From: Cryobacterium tepidiphilum
Lineage (GTDB): Bacteria > Actinomycetota > Actinomycetes > Actinomycetales > Microbacteriaceae
Assembly (NCBI RefSeq): GCF_003716325.1
Contig: NZ_RDSR01000007.1
Coordinates: 62,001-126,000 of the forward strand
DNA: 64,000 nt
Reading direction: 5' to 3'
Part shown: in pieces, positions 61,117 to 64,000 of the stretch
Position numbering within the stretch: position 1 is the first letter of the stretch
How the letters are laid out: every line of letters begins with the position of its first letter
Position numbers and translations under genes: made by a program
Notes under the pieces: model-generated
The model's input: only the letters and a program-made list of their open reading frames with translations
What the model was told of the DNA's origin: nothing
Database searches by the model: none

Positions 61117-61749
61117 TTACGGGCGCACGCGGGTGATCTGCAGCAGGCCGTCGCCGACGGGGGAGAGGGCGCTCACCACCGCGCTCGACGCGGCGATCTC
61201 GGTCAGCAGCGAGCGGAAACCGGTCGCGACGTCGTCGCGCCGCACCGGGTCTGCCACCCACCCGCGCCAGAGGGCGTGGGCGACCAGCACGCTTCCGCCG
61301 GGGCGCACCAGGCGCAGGCCGTGCTCCACATACTCGATGACCGAGTGCGGGTCGGCGTCGACGAAGACGATGTCGTAGGAGTTCTCGTTCATGCGGGGCA
61401 GCACCTCGGCGGCGCGGCCGGTGATCAGCCGCACGCGGTTGCCGGGGAAGCCGGCATCCGTGAAGTTCGCCCGGGCGTGGTGCTGGTAGTCGACCTCGAC
61501 ATCGATGGACGTGAGGGTCGCACCGGGGGCGCCGGTGAGGAGCCACATCCCGGAGACGCCCGTGCCCGTGCCCACCTCGAGGATGCTGCCCGCGCCGGTC
61601 GCGGCGGCGATGACCGCGGACTGTGCGCCCACGGCGGGGGCGACGGCGTCGATCCCGAGCTCCAGGGCCTGCTGCCGCGCGCGCGTCACCGCTTCGGACT
61701 CGACGACGAATTCGTCGGAGAATTTCCAGTTGAGTTCTTTATCAGACAA
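61117..61749 (-). CDS. Class I SAM-dependent O-methyltransferase
   Basis: 210 residues. SAM-binding motif I is ILEVGTGTGVSGMWL near residue 55 and the acidic loop is SYDIVFVDADPHS near 120, matching O-methyltransferase family 3 (catechol-type). It corresponds to M. tuberculosis Rv1220c by position. TTG 61749 was chosen: GGAG precedes it and homologues begin with SDKELNWKF-like sequence. The substrate is unknown. Confidence 0.87.
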   Translation of the reverse strand: MSDKELNWKFSDEFVVESEAVTRARQQALELGIDAVAPAVGAQSAVIAAATGAGSILEVGTGTGVSGMWLLTGAPGATLTSIDVEVDYQHHARANFTDAGFPGNRVRLITGRAAEVLPRMNENSYDIVFVDADPHSVIEYVEHGLRLVRPGGSVLVAHALWRGWVADPVRRDDVATGFRSLLTEIAASSAVVSALSPVGDGLLQITRVRP

Positions 61750-61836
61750 GCTCGGCTCCAGTTGGTGGTTGAAGTCAAGACTACGGCCACGCTGCGCCCG
61801 GCACGGCCATGCCTCGCCGGAGGTTATCCTGATGGG

Positions 61837-62181
61837 ATGTTCGGTTTGACGTTCGAGAAGATCCTGATCATCGGGATCATCGCCGTCTTCCTCCTCGGAC
61901 CGGACAAGCTGCCCCACTACGCGGCGCAACTGGCCCGGCTGGTGCGGCAGCTGCGGGACATGGCCAACGGGGCCAAGGACCGCATGCGCGACGAGATGGG
62001 CCCCGAGTTCGATGACCTGGACTGGAAGAAACTCGACCCCCGGCAATACGACCCGCGCCGCATCATCCGTGAGGCCCTGCTCGATGACCCGGCCCCGGCA
62101 TCCGCCATCGTCTCGCGCGCCGGTGGGCAGGCGGGATTGAAGCCGCACGAGCCGGCCCCCTTCGACGACGAGGCCACCTGA
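61837..62181 (+). CDS. tatB: Sec-independent protein translocase TatB
   Basis: 114 residues. One N-terminal helix (LTFEKILIIGIIAVFLLGP) with the TatA/B hinge GP at about 22, then the amphipathic helix LPHYAAQLARLVRQLRDM. The charged C-terminus marks it as TatB, the receptor for twin-arginine proteins such as EfeB. TATCCT (61825-61830) lies six bases before the ATG. In mycobacteria sigE, rseA and htrA lie between the methyltransferase and tatB; here nothing does. Confidence 0.9.
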   Translation: MFGLTFEKILIIGIIAVFLLGPDKLPHYAAQLARLVRQLRDMANGAKDRMRDEMGPEFDDLDWKKLDPRQYDPRRIIREALLDDPAPASAIVSRAGGQAGLKPHEPAPFDDEAT

Positions 62182-62218
62182 CCCACGCCCGCCTTCGCGT
62201 GGACGTGCTGGCGGGTTC

Positions 62219-63400
62219 TTAGGCGGGGGAGAAGGGCAGGCGGCGACCGGCGAGCCCGCGGGAGCGGGTGGCGAGGAGGCGGGCGACCCCCGACAGGGCC
62301 AGGCTGGCCGGGTCGTCGGGCGCGGCGAGCACCACCGGATGCCCGTGGTCGCCTCCTTCGCGAAGCGGCACGCTGAGGGGCACCTGCGTTAGGAGCGTGA
62401 CGGGCTCGTCTTGCCCGGCGGAGAGCCGGCGGGCGACCTCCGCGCCGCCGCCCGACCCGAACAGCTCCAGGATGCTGCCGTCGGGCTGCGGGAGACCGGC
62501 CATGTTCTCGATGACGCCGTAGATCTTCTGCCCGGTCTGGCGGGCGACGACACCGCTGCGCTCGGCGACGTCGGCCGCGGCCGGCTGCGGCGTGGTCACG
62601 ACGATCACCTCGGCGTGCGGGAGGAGCTGGCCGACCGAGATGGCGACGTCGCCGGTGCCGGGCGGCAGGTCGAGCAGCAGAATGTCGAGGTCGCCGAAAT
62701 AGACGTCGGTGAGGAATTGCGAGATGGTGCGGTGCAGCATCGGTCCCCGCCAGGCGACGGCGACCGACGGGTCATCCACGAACATGCCGATGGAGATCAC
62801 CTTCACGTCGTGCGCGACAGGCGGCAGGATCATGTCGCCGACCTGCGTGGGTTTCGCGCCGGCCAGGCCGAGGAGTGCCGGGATGGAGAACCCGTACACG
62901 TCAGCGTCGACGATGCCGACCCGGAGGCCCTCGCGGGCGAGCGCGACGGCCAGGTTGGCGGTGATGGTGGACTTGCCGACGCCGCCCTTGCCGCTCGTGA
63001 CGGCGTATACGCGCGTCAGCGACTCGGGAGTGAACGCGGTGCCCTTCCGGGGGCGGCCGGCGCGCAGCCGTTCGGTGAGGGCGGTGCGCTCGGCCGGCGT
63101 CATCACCGAGACGTCGACGGCCGCGTTTCCCGCGCCCACGACGGACTCGGTGGCGGAGAGCACGTCCTGCTCGATGCGGGTGGCCGCCGGGCAGCCGGCG
63201 ATCGTGAGCTTGAGGCCCACCGTCACCCGCCCGGCGGCAGCCACGTCGATCCCCGCCACCATGCCGAGCTCGGTGATGGGCCGGCGGATCTCGGGATCCT
63301 GTACCCGCGCGAGGGCCGCCTGCACGCGCTCGCGCACGGCATCCGTTGTCTCAGCAGCCGCCGTTTCAGCAGCGGCGGGTTCAGCGGTCAATCGCGGCAC
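62219..63400 (-). CDS. mrp: Mrp/NBP35 family iron-sulfur cluster carrier ATPase
   Basis: 393 residues. The N-terminal MIP18/DUF59 domain (VQDPEIRRPITELGMV) is followed by the P-loop ATPase with the deviant Walker A SGKGGVGKS at 136-144 and the DILLLDLPPGTGDVAI motif. It carries Fe-S clusters to target proteins in related systems. The C-terminal CxxC seen in many ApbC proteins is absent, as in other actinobacterial Mrp proteins. GTG 63400 overlaps the end of the DUF1003 gene by 20 bases. Confidence 0.9.
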   Translation of the reverse strand: MPRLTAEPAAAETAAAETTDAVRERVQAALARVQDPEIRRPITELGMVAGIDVAAAGRVTVGLKLTIAGCPAATRIEQDVLSATESVVGAGNAAVDVSVMTPAERTALTERLRAGRPRKGTAFTPESLTRVYAVTSGKGGVGKSTITANLAVALAREGLRVGIVDADVYGFSIPALLGLAGAKPTQVGDMILPPVAHDVKVISIGMFVDDPSVAVAWRGPMLHRTISQFLTDVYFGDLDILLLDLPPGTGDVAISVGQLLPHAEVIVVTTPQPAAADVAERSGVVARQTGQKIYGVIENMAGLPQPDGSILELFGSGGGAEVARRLSAGQDEPVTLLTQVPLSVPLREGGDHGHPVVLAAPDDPASLALSGVARLLATRSRGLAGRRLPFSPA

Positions 63401-63923
63401 GCTCTCCGTCGGTTCCGGCCTCGTCGAGCTGGTCGCGCTCGTCCAACTGCTCGAGGAGGCTGCGGAGCTCCGCGCGGATGAAGTCCTTCGACGCCATGTC
63501 CTTCACGGCCAGGCGCAGGGCGACGACCTCGCGAGCCAGGTACTCGGTGTCGGCGAGGTTGCGTTCGGCGCGCTGGCGGTCCTGTTCGATCTGCACCCGG
63601 TCACGGTCGTCCTGCCGGTTCTGCGCCAGCAGGATCATCGGGGCGGCGTAGGAGGCCTGCAGCGACAGCACCAGGGTGAGGGCGATGAAGCCGAGGTCGG
63701 CGGAGTCGAAGCGCCACGGGCCCGGCGCGATGGTGTTCCACAGGATCCACGCGATCGTGAAGAACGTGAGCCCGAGCAGGAACCACGGCGTGCCCATGCC
63801 GCGGGCGATCGCCTCGGTGAAGCGGCCGAACCGGTCGCTTCCTCCGCGGTTCCAGGGGAGGCCGTTGGTGCGGAGGCCGCGCGGCGCGTCGAGGCGGACG
63901 TCGGTCTTGTTAGCTCGTGCCAC
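63381..63923 (-). CDS. DUF1003 domain-containing membrane protein
   Basis: 180 residues with two membrane helices in the DUF1003 pattern (WFLLGLTFFTIAWILWN, then LGFIALTLVLSLQASYAAPMI) followed by a long charged helix with coiled-coil character (RVQIEQDRQRAERNLADTEY). The NRQDDRDR motif right after helix two is characteristic. Function unknown; it often follows magnesium transporter genes. It overlaps mrp. Confidence 0.88.
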   Translation of the reverse strand: MARANKTDVRLDAPRGLRTNGLPWNRGGSDRFGRFTEAIARGMGTPWFLLGLTFFTIAWILWNTIAPGPWRFDSADLGFIALTLVLSLQASYAAPMILLAQNRQDDRDRVQIEQDRQRAERNLADTEYLAREVVALRLAVKDMASKDFIRAELRSLLEQLDERDQLDEAGTDGERAAIDR

Positions 63924-64000
63924 TGGTCCTCCTCCTTCCGCTGGGCGTTGCCTGTTCCGCTCCCCGGCCGCGTGCCCCTGGCAAGGGGATGCTGCCGGTA
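63910..64000 (-). CDS. Possible C-terminal end of an upstream gene
   Basis: On the minus strand the frame ending in TAA at 63910-63912 reads TGSIPLPGARGRGAEQATPS and then an Arg-rich end, overlapping the start of the DUF1003 gene. By gene order this could be the tail of a magnesium transporter (MgtE-like), but the tail is disordered and unrecognisable. The fragment may equally be non-coding. Confidence 0.25.
   Translation of the reverse strand, partial: TGSIPLPGARGRGAEQATPSGRRRTSGTS

Overview
High-GC (roughly two thirds G+C) actinobacterial chromosome, most likely a Microbacteriaceae member. The evidence is protein families (DUF6264-like, DUF4307, DUF4245, DUF3117, Mca of the mycothiol pathway, actinobacterial Mrp and EfeUOB), GTG/TTG starts, and many TANNNT -10 boxes placed exactly six bases before a start codon (leaderless genes). 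The gene order follows, in broken form, the well-known Mycobacterium tuberculosis order greA - DUF4307 - mca - hemolysin III - uppS - phoH2 - fumC - glpX - xseBA - ispH - ychF, then typA - mshB-like - fdx - dapC - dapD/dapE - DUF3117 - O-methyltransferase - tatB - mrp. So most of the window is conserved backbone. No rRNA, tRNA, CRISPR array, prophage or insertion sequence was recognised.

Layout. 0-4 kb: htpX end, an AlkX/YcaQ-type protein, an AI-2E family exporter and threonine ammonia-lyase. 4-9 kb: greA, DUF4307, mca, hemolysin III, uppS and a class-V aminotransferase. 9-12 kb: phoH2 behind an apparently structured leader RNA, then convergent fumC. 12-22 kb: carbonic anhydrase, DUF4245, xseB, xseA (one minus-strand run), ispH, DUF6264-like, fbaA, glpX, rmuC, a DEDD exonuclease and ychF. 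22-33 kb: an accessory stretch with a higBA module whose toxin carries a stop codon, a second small gene with a stop, an MBL hydrolase/TetR pair around a double operator, a stand-alone LigD-type polymerase, two DHFR-like reductases, a small HTH gene with tandem operators, several short disordered proteins, a ZIP transporter and a formate/nitrite channel. 33-38 kb: tandem glycine riboswitch and gcvTHP. 38-45 kb: CPBP protease and a peptide ABC importer whose two ATPases are fused. 45-51 kb: typA and the iron-uptake operon efeUOB behind a DtxR/IdeR box. 51-60 kb: degenerate MshB-like protein, ferredoxin, dapC, citrate synthase, penicillin acylase, dapD and dapE, a PIG-V-like mannosyltransferase. 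60-64 kb: DUF3117, O-methyltransferase, tatB, mrp, DUF1003.

How the genes work together. Three lysine/diaminopimelate genes (dapC, dapD, dapE) sit close together, and dapD/dapE share one overlapping bidirectional -10. The glycine cleavage genes form a glycine-sensing operon. fbaA, glpX, fumC and gltA cover central carbon metabolism. efeUOB is an iron-repressed importer. The most novel-looking items are the phoH2 leader (hairpin, H-type pseudoknot and GCAA-tetraloop hairpin starting at a promoter's predicted +1), the overlapping divergent leaderless dapD/dapE promoter, the over-represented CGGATGC word, and two dispersed palindromes at convergent gene ends. No complete undescribed defence or biosynthetic system was found.
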